A DNA stretch of 64,000 nucleotides from Achromobacter sp. B7. GTDB lineage: Bacteria; Pseudomonadota; Gammaproteobacteria; Burkholderiales; Burkholderiaceae_B. Under the pieces are notes generated by a model, which did no database searches, was not told the origin of the DNA, and saw only the letters and a list, made by a program, of their open reading frames with translations. The stretch's first letter is position 1, and the number at the start of each line of letters is the position of its first letter. Below are positions 39,257-47,990 of the stretch, in pieces. The DNA is taken from contig NZ_CP032084.1 of assembly GCF_003600685.1 (NCBI RefSeq), positions 372,001 to 436,000 on the forward strand. Direction: 5' to 3'. The translations under genes and the position numbers were made by a program.

Positions 39257-40405
39257 ATGGCCCTCGACACTGAAACCCTGAACCTGTTGCTGGACGCCGT
39301 GCACCGCTTCGTGCACGAACGCCTGATTCCCGCCGAAGACGAACTGGCCACCAGCGGGCAGGTGCCGCCGGACATCGTCAACGAAATGCGTGAACTGGGC
39401 CTGTTCGGCCTGTCCATTTCGCCCGACTTCGGCGGCCTGGGCCTGACGATGGAAGAAGAAGTGCGCGTGGTGTTCGAGCTGGGCCAGACCTCGCCCGCCT
39501 TCCGTTCGCTGGCGGGCACCAACATCGGCATCGGCTCGCAAGCCATCGTGCTGGCGGGCACGGACGAACAGCGCGCGCGCTACCTGCCCAAGCTGGCCAG
39601 CGGTGAACTGATCGGATCGTTCGCGTTGACTGAGCCGGACGCCGGTTCCGACGCGATGGCGCTGCGCCTGTCGGCCGAGCGCGACGGCGACAGCTACGTG
39701 CTCAACGGCACCAAGCGCTACATCACCAACGCGCCCATCGCCGGCCTGTTCTCGGTCATGGCGCGCACCGCGCCTGAACGCCGCGCCAATTCCATTTCGT
39801 GCTTTTTGGTCGAAGCCGGCACGCCCGGCCTCATCATCGGCAAGCCCGACAAGAAGATGGGCCAAGCGGGCGCCTTGACCAGCGATGTCGTGTTCGACAA
39901 CTGCCGCGTCCCCGCCAGCGCCTTGCTGGGCGGCGAAGAGGGCAACGGTTTTCGCACGTCGATGCGCGTGCTGGACAAGGGCCGGCTGCATATCTCGGCG
40001 CTGTGCGTCGGCATTGCCGACCGCTTGCTGGCCGACGCGGTCAAGTACGCCATGGAGCGCAAGCAGTTCGGCCAGCCCATCGCGGAATTCCAGCTGATCC
40101 AGGCCATGATTGCCGACAGCCAGGCCGAGTTTTACGCCGCCCGCTGCATGGTGCTGGACGCGGCCCGCATGCGCGATCGTGGCGAGAACACGACCATGCA
40201 GGCCGCCTGCTGCAAGCTGTTCTCGACCGAGATGGTGGGCCGCGTGGCGGACCGCGCCGTGCAGATCCATGGCGGCGCGGGCTACATGTCGGAATACGCC
40301 GTTGAACGCTTCTACCGCGACGTGCGCCTGTTCCGCATCTTTGAAGGCACCTCGCAGATCCAGCAGCTGGTGATCGCCCGCGAAACGATCAAGGCGCATT
40401 CCTGA
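39257..40405 (+). CDS. acyl-CoA dehydrogenase
   Basis: This FAD enzyme makes the trans-2 double bond of acyl-CoA and passes electrons to ETF. The 382-residue protein has the three usual domains, the FALTEPDAGSDAMALRL block near 127, a ring of conserved residues in HGGAGYMSEYAVERFYRD near 335, and a catalytic glutamate at about E363 in RIFEGTSQIQQL. ATG 39257 is chosen from homology; upstream codons are non-coding. It lies 51 bases after tetR. Confidence 0.92.
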   Translation: MALDTETLNLLLDAVHRFVHERLIPAEDELATSGQVPPDIVNEMRELGLFGLSISPDFGGLGLTMEEEVRVVFELGQTSPAFRSLAGTNIGIGSQAIVLAGTDEQRARYLPKLASGELIGSFALTEPDAGSDAMALRLSAERDGDSYVLNGTKRYITNAPIAGLFSVMARTAPERRANSISCFLVEAGTPGLIIGKPDKKMGQAGALTSDVVFDNCRVPASALLGGEEGNGFRTSMRVLDKGRLHISALCVGIADRLLADAVKYAMERKQFGQPIAEFQLIQAMIADSQAEFYAARCMVLDAARMRDRGENTTMQAACCKLFSTEMVGRVADRAVQIHGGAGYMSEYAVERFYRDVRLFRIFEGTSQIQQLVIARETIKAHS

Positions 40406-40611
40406 GCGTTTTCCGCCTGGAAATCCGGTCATAGTGTCCAAACAGCTAATATCCGGATTGACGAATGGTGCCGCGGGCGCGACCCTAACGGTCCGCGTCC
40501 GGGTATGACGCGCCGGCGGCCTGATCCGCCGGCATGACGGAATTCCAGTCTGGCTTCGCGCGTGGCCGCAAGCCGGACGTTTTCATTTCTCATCTAGCGA
40601 AAAGACTACAG

Positions 40612-41841
40612 ATGTCGCAACGTCCCGCTCCCCTTACCGGCATACGCGTGCTGGATTTGACCCGCGTGCTGGCGGGCCCCTGGTGCACCCAGAACCTGGC
40701 CGACCTGGGCGCCGAGGTCATCAAGATCGAACGGCCCGGCTCGGGCGACGACACGCGCGCGTGGGGGCCTCCGTATCTGAAGGACGAAGCGGGCAACGAC
40801 ACCACCGAAGCCGCCTACTACCTGTCCGCCAACCGCAACAAGATGTCGGTGGCGCTGGACATTGCCTCGCCGCGTGGCGCCGAGCTGGTGCGGGAACTCG
40901 CCCTGCAAAGCGACATCCTGGTGGAAAACTTCAAAGTAGGCGGCCTGAAGAAATACGGTCTGGACTACGAAAGCCTGAAGGCCATCAACCCGCGTTTGAT
41001 CTATTGCTCGATCACCGGCTTTGGCCAGACCGGCCCGTACGCCAGCCGCCCCGGCTATGACTTCATGATCCAGGGCATGGGCGGCCTGATGAGCATTACG
41101 GGCGAACGCGACGACCTGCCCGGCGGCGGCCCGCAAAAGGCCGGCGTGGCCGTGGCCGACCTCATGACCGGCATGTATTCCACCGTGGGCATCCTGGCCG
41201 CGCTGCTGGAGCGCGCCAATAGCGGGCTGGGCCAGCACATCGACATGGCCCTGCTGGATTGCCAGGTCAGCATGATGGCCAATCAAAACCTGAACTTCAT
41301 GACCTCTGGCGTGGCGCCTCAGCGCGCGGGCAACGCGCACCAGAACCTGGTGCCTTACCAGGTGTTCGCGGCATCCGACGGCCACTTGATCGTGGCGGTG
41401 GGCAACGACAGCCAGTTCCGCAACTACTGCGGCGCCATCGGTCTGCCGGAGCTGTCCGCCGACCCGCGTTTTTCCACCAACCCGCAGCGCGTGAAGAACC
41501 GCGCCGAACTGGTGCCGCTGCTGGCCGAGCGCATGGCCACCGGCGCGCGCGACCACTGGCTGGCCGCGCTGGAAGGCGTGGGCGTGCCGGCCGGCCCCAT
41601 CAATACGCTGGACCAGGTCTACGAAGACCCGCACGTGCTGGCGCGCGAAATGAAGCGCGAACTTCCGCATCCGGCCGCCGGCAAGGTGCCGATGGCGTCC
41701 AGCCCCCTGAAGTTCTCCGACAGCCCGGTTCAATACCGCCGTCCGCCGCCCATGCTGGGCGAGCACACCGCGCAGGTGCTGGCGGAGAAGCTGGGGTTGT
41801 CAGCTGAAGAAATCCAGGCGCTGGCTCAAAGCCAGCCCTGA
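40612..41841 (+). CDS. class III CoA-transferase (CaiB/BaiF family)
   Basis: The enzyme moves CoA between carboxylic acids, which would activate the substrate of this pathway. The 409-residue protein has the family landmarks LTGIRVLDLTRVLAGPWCTQ at the N-terminus, KIERPGSGDDTRAWGPP, and the catalytic aspartate D183 in AGVAVADLMTGMYS. A 206-base gap separates it from the dehydrogenase. The acid substrate is unknown; homologues use dicarboxylates such as glutarate or succinate as donors. Confidence 0.92.
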   Translation: MSQRPAPLTGIRVLDLTRVLAGPWCTQNLADLGAEVIKIERPGSGDDTRAWGPPYLKDEAGNDTTEAAYYLSANRNKMSVALDIASPRGAELVRELALQSDILVENFKVGGLKKYGLDYESLKAINPRLIYCSITGFGQTGPYASRPGYDFMIQGMGGLMSITGERDDLPGGGPQKAGVAVADLMTGMYSTVGILAALLERANSGLGQHIDMALLDCQVSMMANQNLNFMTSGVAPQRAGNAHQNLVPYQVFAASDGHLIVAVGNDSQFRNYCGAIGLPELSADPRFSTNPQRVKNRAELVPLLAERMATGARDHWLAALEGVGVPAGPINTLDQVYEDPHVLAREMKRELPHPAAGKVPMASSPLKFSDSPVQYRRPPPMLGEHTAQVLAEKLGLSAEEIQALAQSQP

Positions 41842-41934
41842 TCGCGGCGGGCGGCCAGGCGCCGCCCGCTTGCCGTGCGCCATGCCGCGGCGCGCACCAC
41901 CATTCCAATACCCAATACAGGCAGGAGAGAGTTG

Positions 41935-43458
41935 ATGACGGAGATTCAAACCATCGGCGTCGTGGGCGCCGGGGCCATGGGGCGCGGCATCGCGCAGATC
42001 GCGGCGCAAGCCGGGCTGCGTGTGCGCCTGTACGACACCAGCGCCGACGCCGTGACGGCCGCGCGCGAATCGTTGCGCCAGACGTGGGACAAGCTGGCTC
42101 AAAAGGGCAAGCTGACCGCCGCCGACGCACAAGCCGCGCTGGAACGCGTGGAAGCCGCCACCGCGCTGACCGATATGTCGGCCTGCCAGTTGGTGGTGGA
42201 AGCCATTGTTGAACGCCTGGACGTCAAGCGCGACCTGTTCGCCGCCCTGGAAGGCGTGGTCTCGGAAGACTGCATCCTGGCGTCGAACACGTCGTCGCTG
42301 TCCATTACCGCCATCGCGGCCGCCTGCAAGCACCCACGCCGCGTGGCCGGCTATCACTTCTTCAACCCGGTGGCGTTGATGAAGGTGGTGGAAGTCATCG
42401 ACGGCCTGCGCAGCGCGCCCGAAGTGGGCGACGCGCTGGCCGACTTGGCCCGCCGCATGGGCCATACGCCCGTGCGCGCCAAGGACATGCCGGGTTTCAT
42501 CGTCAACCACGCGGGCCGTGGCATGAACACCGAAGGGCTGCGCGTGGCCCAAGAGGCCGTGGCCACGTTTGCCCAGGTTGACGCCGTGATGCGCGAGCAG
42601 GCCGGCTTTCGCATGGGCCCGTTCGAACTGCTGGACCTGACCGCGCTGGATGTGTCGCACCCGGTGATGGAATCCATCTACCGCCAGTTCTTCGACGAAG
42701 CGCGCTTTCGTCCGTCGCCCATCACCACGGTGCGTTTGGCCGGTGGGCTGATCGGGCGCAAGGCCGGCGAAGGCTTCTATGTTTACGCCGACGGCCAGAA
42801 GCAAGTGCCCGCTGAACCGCCGGTGCCGGCCCTGCCCGCCGGCCTGAAGGTGTGGGTCAGCCCCAAGCACGCGGAAGGCTACGCACGCGCGTCGGCGCTG
42901 GTTGAAAAGCTGGGCGCCACGTTGGTGACGGGCGCGTCGCCCGATGCGGACGCGTTGATCATCGTCACGCCGTTTGGCGATGACGTGTCGACGACGGTGT
43001 CGGCACAAGGCCTGAACGCCGGCCGTACGGTCGGCCTGGACGCGCTTTACGCTTTCGATGGCGCCAAGCGCCGCACCCTCATGGTGTCGCCCGCCACCGA
43101 AGCCAAGTGGCGCGATGCGGCGCATGCCCTGCTGGCCGCCGATGGCGTGCCGGTCACGGTAATCGAGGACTCGCCGGGCTTCATCGCCCAGCGCATCGTG
43201 GCGATGATCGTCAACATCGCCAGCGATATCGCGCAGCAGCAGATCGCCACGCCGGAAGACATCGACAAGGCCGTGACGCTGGGCTTGGGCTACCCCGTGG
43301 GCCCGCTGGCGCTGGGCGACAAGCTGGGCGCGGACCGCATTCTGGAAATCCTGAAAAGCATGCAGCGCGTGACGGGCGATCCGCGCTATCGCCCCAGCCT
43401 GTGGCTGCAACGCCGGGTGCAGCTGGGCATGTCGCTGTTGAAATCGTCGGCGGAATAA
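41935..43458 (+). CDS. 3-hydroxyacyl-CoA dehydrogenase (PaaH-like, duplicated C-domain)
   Basis: The 507-residue NAD enzyme oxidises 3-hydroxyacyl-CoA. It starts with the dinucleotide motif GVVGAGAMGRGIA (8-20), has the catalytic-dyad region YHFFNPVALMKVVEVI and a first C-terminal domain, then a second, degenerate C-domain (VIEDSPGFIAQRIVAMIVNI near 405). This length and double tail are typical of PaaH/PaaC enzymes of phenylacetate breakdown, but no other paa gene is nearby. AGGAGAG lies before the ATG. Confidence 0.92.
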   Translation: MTEIQTIGVVGAGAMGRGIAQIAAQAGLRVRLYDTSADAVTAARESLRQTWDKLAQKGKLTAADAQAALERVEAATALTDMSACQLVVEAIVERLDVKRDLFAALEGVVSEDCILASNTSSLSITAIAAACKHPRRVAGYHFFNPVALMKVVEVIDGLRSAPEVGDALADLARRMGHTPVRAKDMPGFIVNHAGRGMNTEGLRVAQEAVATFAQVDAVMREQAGFRMGPFELLDLTALDVSHPVMESIYRQFFDEARFRPSPITTVRLAGGLIGRKAGEGFYVYADGQKQVPAEPPVPALPAGLKVWVSPKHAEGYARASALVEKLGATLVTGASPDADALIIVTPFGDDVSTTVSAQGLNAGRTVGLDALYAFDGAKRRTLMVSPATEAKWRDAAHALLAADGVPVTVIEDSPGFIAQRIVAMIVNIASDIAQQQIATPEDIDKAVTLGLGYPVGPLALGDKLGADRILEILKSMQRVTGDPRYRPSLWLQRRVQLGMSLLKSSAE

Positions 43459-43474
43459 GCCGCGGCGACGGCCC

Positions 43475-43546
43475 GGCGTTCCGGCGGTCCGGCGTTCCGG
43501 TGTTCCGGCGGTCTGGCGTTCTGGCGTCCCGGCGTCCCGGCGTCTC
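43475..43546. repeat. 9 x 8-bp tandem repeat
   Basis: Nine uninterrupted octamers of the type GGCGTTCC/GGCGTCCC run from 43475 to 43546 between the convergent dehydrogenase and cytochrome genes. Unit drift (GGCGGTCC, GGTGTTCC, GGCGTCTC) shows an old array. Confidence 0.9.
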
Positions 43547-43567
43547 CCTTACCCCTAGCGCAGCCAT

Positions 43568-43601
43568 AAAAAAGCCCCTTGAATGTTCAAGGGGCTTTTT
43601 A
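43568..43601. terminator. bidirectional intrinsic terminator
   Basis: AAAAAGCCCCTTGAA pairs with TTCAAGGGGCTTTTT across a two-base centre; T-runs occur on both strands. It serves the convergent dehydrogenase and cytochrome c genes. Confidence 0.92.
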
Positions 43602-43646
43602 CTGTCCGGGTCATCCGCCTCGCGGCTCCGGCGACATACGCCGGGA

Positions 43647-44594
43647 TTACTTGGCGTGATCCACCATGTACTGGACGGCGGCGCGGATGTCTTCTTCCGA
43701 GGCATTGGCGGCGCCGCCCTTGGGCGGCATCGGCGGCTTGCCTTGCATGGCGACCTTCACCATGGCGTCCATGCCGGTCTTGATGTAGGGGTCCCAGGCA
43801 GCCTTGTCGCCGAACTTGGGCGCGTTGGCCACGCCGGTGGCGTGACAGGCGAAGCAGACGCTCTTGTAGAGCTTTTCGCCAGCCGGGTTGACGGCGGCGG
43901 CCTGTTGCGGGGCAGCGGCAGGAGCCGGCGCCGCGGGCGCCGCTGCGGTCGGGGCAGGAGCGGCGGCGGGAGCTGCGGCTGCGGGTGCTGCGGCAGCCGC
44001 AGCACCGGCTGCCGGCGCTGTGGCAGCCGAGGCTGTGCCCGTCGCCGGGGCGGCGTCCGCTTCCTTCTTGGCGCCTTCTTCCGCCGGAGCGGCGGGTTCA
44101 GGCAGCGAGGCGCCCGACTTGTTGGCCATATAGACCACCGCGCGCGCCACTTCGTAGTCGGACAGCGTCGGGTTGCCACCCTTGGCCGGCATGCCGCCCT
44201 TGCCGTGCAAGGCCACGTTCAACATGGTGTCGTAGCCCGACTTGATGAACGGCGCCCAGGCGGCGTTGTCGCCCACCTTCGGTGCACCGGCCACGCCGGC
44301 GGTATGACAGGCCGTACAGACCGCCGCAAAGACCTGCTCGCCCGTCTTGAAGACCTTGGGCGCGTTGGCGTCCACAAGCTCGAACCCCGCAACCGGGGCG
44401 ATGCGCTTGGTGACCGCTTCAGGGGACAGGGAATCCGAGCCGGCTCCGGTCTTGGTGCCGGAGACCACCATGTTCACCAGCAGAATGATGATGGCGATGG
44501 GGATCACGAAAGACAGGACGATCGTGACGACCAGTTGCTTGGGGGTCTTGATGGGGGAGGAGTGCTCTTCTATGTGTTCCTGCTCGTTGCTCAT
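43647..44594 (-). CDS. membrane-anchored diheme cytochrome c (c5-like tandem domains)
   Basis: The 315-residue protein has an N-terminal membrane segment (LVVTIVLSFVIPIAIIILLV) that anchors it in the inner membrane, then two cytochrome c domains. Each has a CxxCH haem site (CTACH and CFACH) and a later methionine ligand region (KGGMPAKGG, KPPMPPKGG). The domains are about 35% alike in visible blocks and are joined by a 70-residue linker of almost only Ala, Pro and Glu. It probably carries electrons between membrane complexes or to a terminal oxidase. A -10-like TATAAT lies at 44705-44700 upstream. Confidence 0.92.
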   Translation of the reverse strand: MSNEQEHIEEHSSPIKTPKQLVVTIVLSFVIPIAIIILLVNMVVSGTKTGAGSDSLSPEAVTKRIAPVAGFELVDANAPKVFKTGEQVFAAVCTACHTAGVAGAPKVGDNAAWAPFIKSGYDTMLNVALHGKGGMPAKGGNPTLSDYEVARAVVYMANKSGASLPEPAAPAEEGAKKEADAAPATGTASAATAPAAGAAAAAAPAAAAPAAAPAPTAAAPAAPAPAAAPQQAAAVNPAGEKLYKSVCFACHATGVANAPKFGDKAAWDPYIKTGMDAMVKVAMQGKPPMPPKGGAANASEEDIRAAVQYMVDHAK

Positions 44595-44825
44595 GACCAA
44601 ATCCTGCTAACGGGTGGGGCGCCTGGCGGCGGCAACAGAAAATCAGTAACTGCACAAATCGGCGGACAAGTCGGGCATCCGCCTGCAAGCAAACGCTGGA
44701 TTATATAACGGTGTCAGGGACGAGCGTCCAATGCATCTGACCGGGTTTTCGATGAGATTGGCGGAAGATTTGACCCACTTCATGCAGCCTATCGAAAACT
44801 AGGTACAATGTCGCCTCCTTGCGCT

Positions 44826-44900
44826 GCGCCCGTAGTTCAATGGATAGAATGAGAGTTTCCGAAGCTCTTGATACAGGTTCGATTCCTGTCGGGCGCACCA
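44826..44900 (+). tRNA. tRNA-Arg (anticodon CCG)
   Basis: The acceptor stem GCGCCCG/CGGGCGC closes with an encoded ACCA end. The D-arm TAGTTCAATGGATAGA, the anticodon stem-loop GAGTTTCCGAAGCTC with CCG in the loop, and the TPsiC arm CAGGTTCGATTCCTG all fold normally. CCG reads the arginine codon CGG. A TACAAT hexamer lies at 44804-44809 upstream, and an AAGTGCACA/TGTGTACTT inverted repeat follows (44904-44926). Confidence 0.96.
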
Positions 44901-45094
44901 TCAAAGTGCACAGTGCTTGTGTACTTCCGCAGTAGCCCCTTCGCCTTTCCCGCCGCTTTACCCCCCCTCGCAATTTTCCATCCCGGCTTTCGTACGCTTG
45001 CATCCTGCCTGCCGCTGCCGCAATGCCGCACAAGCCACGCATCCGGCCCGTTGCCATGTTGTGAAAAGTTGACATCACGCCCCATTACATTTCT

Positions 45095-45113
45095 GAGAAT
45101 GCGAATCGATTTC
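45095..45113 (+). promoter_or_regulatory. Fur box upstream of the TonB receptor
   Basis: GAGAATGCGAATCGATTTC matches 13 of 19 positions of the classical Fur box and lies 45-63 bases before the receptor start. A TTGACA hexamer is at 45069-45074. Iron repression of the receptor is inferred. Confidence 0.65.
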
Positions 45114-45157
45114 ATCGATAGTAAGATCGCGCCACTTAAAAATTCTCGGATCTTGGA

Positions 45158-47275
45158 ATGCGGCGCGTCATCTTTTCAGCATGTCTTTTGAACACGGCGG
45201 TTCCGCTGGCGGTGGCCGACGAAGCCGGCACAACATCACCCGTTCAGCTTGAGGCGGTCAGTGTCTACGGCGATGCCGAGCGTGCCGACGGCCCGGTGAT
45301 CGGCTATCGGGCCACGCGTTCGCTCAGCGCGACGCGTACCGACACCGCGCTGCACGACGTGCCGCAATCGATCACCGTGGTGCCCCGCGACGTCGTCGAA
45401 GACACCAATGCAACGCGCCTGGAACAAGTGCTGGATTACGCCGGCGGTGTCGGCCGCGCCAACAACTTCGGCGGGCAGGGGCTGACCACCGTCACCGTGC
45501 GCGGATTCACCACCGGTGAGTACTATCGCAACGGTTTTCCCATCAATCGCGGCTATCCCAACGCGCCCGACTCCTACACGCTTGAGCGGCTGGAGGTCAT
45601 CCGGGGGCCCAACACCAGCCTGTACGGCAGGGGCGACCCCGGCGGTACCTTCAACGTGGTCACCAAGCAGCCCGAGGCGGAATCGCGCGTAACCGTGGGC
45701 ACGCAAGTCGACACGCACGGCATGCGCCGCGCCACTATCGACACCACCGGCGCGCTGAATGAAGACGGCAGTTTGACCTATCGCGTCAATGCGCTGGCCG
45801 AAGGCGGCGACAGTTTTCGTGATGACGTCAGCACCGAACGCTATGGCATTGCGCCCGTGATCAGCTGGCAACCCAGCGCCGCCACCCGCATCACGCTCGA
45901 AGCCGAGGTGATGCGCAACAACCATCCGCTGGACCGTGGCCTGACGCGTTATCCCAACCAGACTCAACGCGCCTCGCGCGACACCAACGTCTGGGAGACA
46001 GGTACCGACAACAAGCTGCACAACGACAACAACGTGGTGCAGTTGCGCTTCGAACACGCGCTGAACGACAACTGGAAGCTGGGCGGCGGCGCGCAATGGC
46101 TGGACGGCACGCTGAAAGGCAACGCTGTGGAAGCGAACGCCTTGCAGGCCGACGGCCGCACGCTGGGCCGCAACTTCAATTACCGCAAGCTGGACTGGAC
46201 GGACCGCGACGTCCAACTGAACCTGACCGGCAACTTCAATACGGGCGGCCTGCGCCACACGCTGCTGACCGGCATCGAAGTCGAAGACTACGATTACCAG
46301 TCCATCATCCGGCGTTCGGCCGCGGGCGCCGCCGCTTATCCCATCGATCTGTACGACCCCGTGCTGGGCCAGCCACGCCCCGCGTTGACGCGCATCACCA
46401 CGCACGACAAGGAAAATCTCAAGACCTGGGCCGCCTTCGTGCAGGACCAGGTCGCGCTGACCGACCGCTTCAAGGTGCTGGCCGGGCTGCGCTTTGAACG
46501 CTTTGAGCACACGTACCGTGACCGCCTGCCCGCAGGCGCCAGTTGGCGCACCACGGATACCGCCGTCACGCCGCGCTTGGGTGTCATCTACGACCTGACC
46601 GACACGCTGGCCGTCTACGCCAACACGGCGCGTTCGTACAAGCCGAACACGGGCGCCGACCGGCAAGGCAATGGGTTCGATCCCGAACAGGGCAAGTCGT
46701 TTGAAGTAGGCGCTAAATGGGAATTGCTGGACCGCCGCCTGAGCGTCGACGTGGCCGCCTACCAGATCGACAAGAAAAACGTACTGACGGTAGACCCCAC
46801 CGACCCGACCTACCGCGTGGCGGCCGGCAAGGTGCGCAGCCGTGGCATCGATGTGAACGTGGCGGGCAATATCACGCGTGAATGGCGGGTAATTGGCGGC
46901 TATTCGTATGTGGATGCCAAGGTCACGGAAGACAACACGTTGCCGCGTGGCACGCGCCTGGCCAACATTCCGCGCAACACGCTAAGCCTGTTGAACATGT
47001 ACGAATTCCACGAGGGCCCGGCGCGTGGCCTGGGCTTGGGCGCGGGCGTGCGCTATGTAGATGACCGCGCCGGCCAGACCGTGGCGTCTTCCTACAACAT
47101 GGGCGCCTATGTGGCGGTGGACCTGTACAGCTTCTACCAGGTCAACAAGAACCTGCGGGTGAACCTGGACGTGACGAACGTGTTCAACCGCAATTACGAC
47201 GAAGGCGCGTTCAATACTTACGTATATCCCGGCGCGCCGCGCACCGCGCAACTGGGTGTCAGCTACACGTATTGA
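45158..47275 (+). CDS. TonB-dependent siderophore receptor
   Basis: The 705-residue outer-membrane receptor has a short signal peptide (VIFSACLLNTAVPLAVADE), a plug domain (about 50-180; DVPQSITVVPRDVVEDTN, then RLEVIRGPNTSLYGRGDPGG) and a 22-strand barrel ending in the aromatic GVSYTY. The plug sequence puts it with FhuE/FpvA-like ferric-siderophore receptors. There is no N-terminal signalling domain and no FecI/FecR pair nearby, so control is probably by Fur alone. The gene is monocistronic. Confidence 0.93.
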   Translation: MRRVIFSACLLNTAVPLAVADEAGTTSPVQLEAVSVYGDAERADGPVIGYRATRSLSATRTDTALHDVPQSITVVPRDVVEDTNATRLEQVLDYAGGVGRANNFGGQGLTTVTVRGFTTGEYYRNGFPINRGYPNAPDSYTLERLEVIRGPNTSLYGRGDPGGTFNVVTKQPEAESRVTVGTQVDTHGMRRATIDTTGALNEDGSLTYRVNALAEGGDSFRDDVSTERYGIAPVISWQPSAATRITLEAEVMRNNHPLDRGLTRYPNQTQRASRDTNVWETGTDNKLHNDNNVVQLRFEHALNDNWKLGGGAQWLDGTLKGNAVEANALQADGRTLGRNFNYRKLDWTDRDVQLNLTGNFNTGGLRHTLLTGIEVEDYDYQSIIRRSAAGAAAYPIDLYDPVLGQPRPALTRITTHDKENLKTWAAFVQDQVALTDRFKVLAGLRFERFEHTYRDRLPAGASWRTTDTAVTPRLGVIYDLTDTLAVYANTARSYKPNTGADRQGNGFDPEQGKSFEVGAKWELLDRRLSVDVAAYQIDKKNVLTVDPTDPTYRVAAGKVRSRGIDVNVAGNITREWRVIGGYSYVDAKVTEDNTLPRGTRLANIPRNTLSLLNMYEFHEGPARGLGLGAGVRYVDDRAGQTVASSYNMGAYVAVDLYSFYQVNKNLRVNLDVTNVFNRNYDEGAFNTYVYPGAPRTAQLGVSYTY

Positions 47276-47323
47276 GGCGGGGCGCGCGCGTGTCATGGCG
47301 CGGGCCGGAGGCTGCTCGCCCCA

Positions 47324-47379
47324 AGACGTGCGCCCCATGACGTGCGCCCCAAGACGTGCGCCCCAAGACGTGCGCCCCA
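47324..47379. repeat. 4 x 14-bp tandem repeat
   Basis: Four units of (A/T)GACGTGCGCCCCA start at 47324, 47338, 47352 and 47366, followed by a decayed fifth unit. It lies in the 273-base gap after the receptor gene, which holds no gene. Confidence 0.9.
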
Positions 47380-47463
47380 TGACGCACGCCTTATGCAGCG
47401 CGCCTTATCCAGCACGCTGGCCCAGCGCCTTCCCGGGCAAGGACGCCGCACGCCATGACGCCG

Positions 47464-47505
47464 GAGTCGGGCAACGCGTCAAAGAAATCGACGCGTTGCC
47501 GACTC
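47464..47505. repeat. long inverted repeat (hairpin)
   Basis: GAGTCGGGCAACGCGTC (47464-47480) pairs with GACGCGTTGCCGACTC (47490-47505) with one bulged base and a nine-base loop. There is no T-run on either strand. It may end the receptor transcript or be a remnant of an interspersed repeat. Confidence 0.75.
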
Positions 47506-47548
47506 GTGGCCAGACGTTGCCACGGCGGGCGTGGCGATACGGCCCGCC

Positions 47549-47794
47549 TTAATCATCCAACGACGGCACCGTGCCGATTTGCGTCAGGATGCGCGGCGAT
47601 TCCATATCGCCGGTTTCTTTGTCTATCCACACTTCGTAGGCCGCGACCCCCGCGAATTTGGACGCCATCGAATTAGCGATTCGGATGGCGCCGAATTCGC
47701 TGCTGGCCGGACGGATTTCCCCAGGCGCCACGCCGTTGGCGGCGGCGCGATAGGGGACGACGATGTACTGAACAAGATGAGCGGCTTCTGACAC
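47549..47794 (-). CDS. small hypothetical protein (81 aa)
   Basis: I do not recognise this acidic 81-residue protein. It has an N-terminal beta-like segment (HLVQYIVVPYRAA) and a C-terminal half with YEVWIDKETGDMESP. The GTG start at 47794 is chosen because GGGAG lies seven bases upstream and an earlier in-frame ATG at 47848 lies inside an operator-like palindrome. A LexA-type box is 54 bases upstream. Without homologues the function is open. Confidence 0.6.
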   Translation of the reverse strand: MSEAAHLVQYIVVPYRAAANGVAPGEIRPASSEFGAIRIANSMASKFAGVAAYEVWIDKETGDMESPRILTQIGTVPSLDD

Positions 47795-47847
47795 AGGATT
47801 CTCCCTGGACGACAGTTTTTTGGGCGAGCGAAATGTATCACGTCGCA

Positions 47848-47863
47848 CTGTGTTTTTGTACAG
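47848..47863. promoter_or_regulatory. LexA-type palindrome (CTGT-N8-ACAG)
   Basis: CTGTGTTTTTGTACAG, flanked by A and TA, matches the CTGT-N8-ACAG SOS box. It lies between the 81-residue gene (minus strand) and the gentisate dioxygenase gene (plus strand). At this base composition a bare match could occur about once in a window of this size by chance, so it is only a candidate. Confidence 0.4.
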
Positions 47864-47924
47864 TATTTCGCGGCGTCACACCAACTAATTCTGTCGCGGC
47901 GGGAAAACCCCTAGCGCGCAATCG

Positions 47925-47953
47925 TTGCTCGGATTTCTTGCCACCTCTATTAT
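47925..47953 (+). promoter_or_regulatory. promoter of the gentisate dioxygenase gene
   Basis: TTGCTC (47925-47930) and TATTAT (47948-47953) are 17 bases apart. A GGGAAAACCC motif (47901-47910) sits 14 bases upstream of the -35, and a TTTTCGAAAA palindrome overlaps the start region. Confidence 0.6.
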
Positions 47954-47990
47954 TTTCGAAAATCTTCACGGTTTTATAAAAGAGGCAGCG

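Noticed and set aside
44701..45078. A minus-strand frame across the tRNA with the peptide PTGIEPVSRASETL
   Set aside because: This peptide is a well-known artefact of translating tRNA genes antisense; the tRNA is the real feature.
47324..47379. Possible CRISPR array
   Set aside because: The 14-bp units are directly adjacent without spacers and there are no cas genes.
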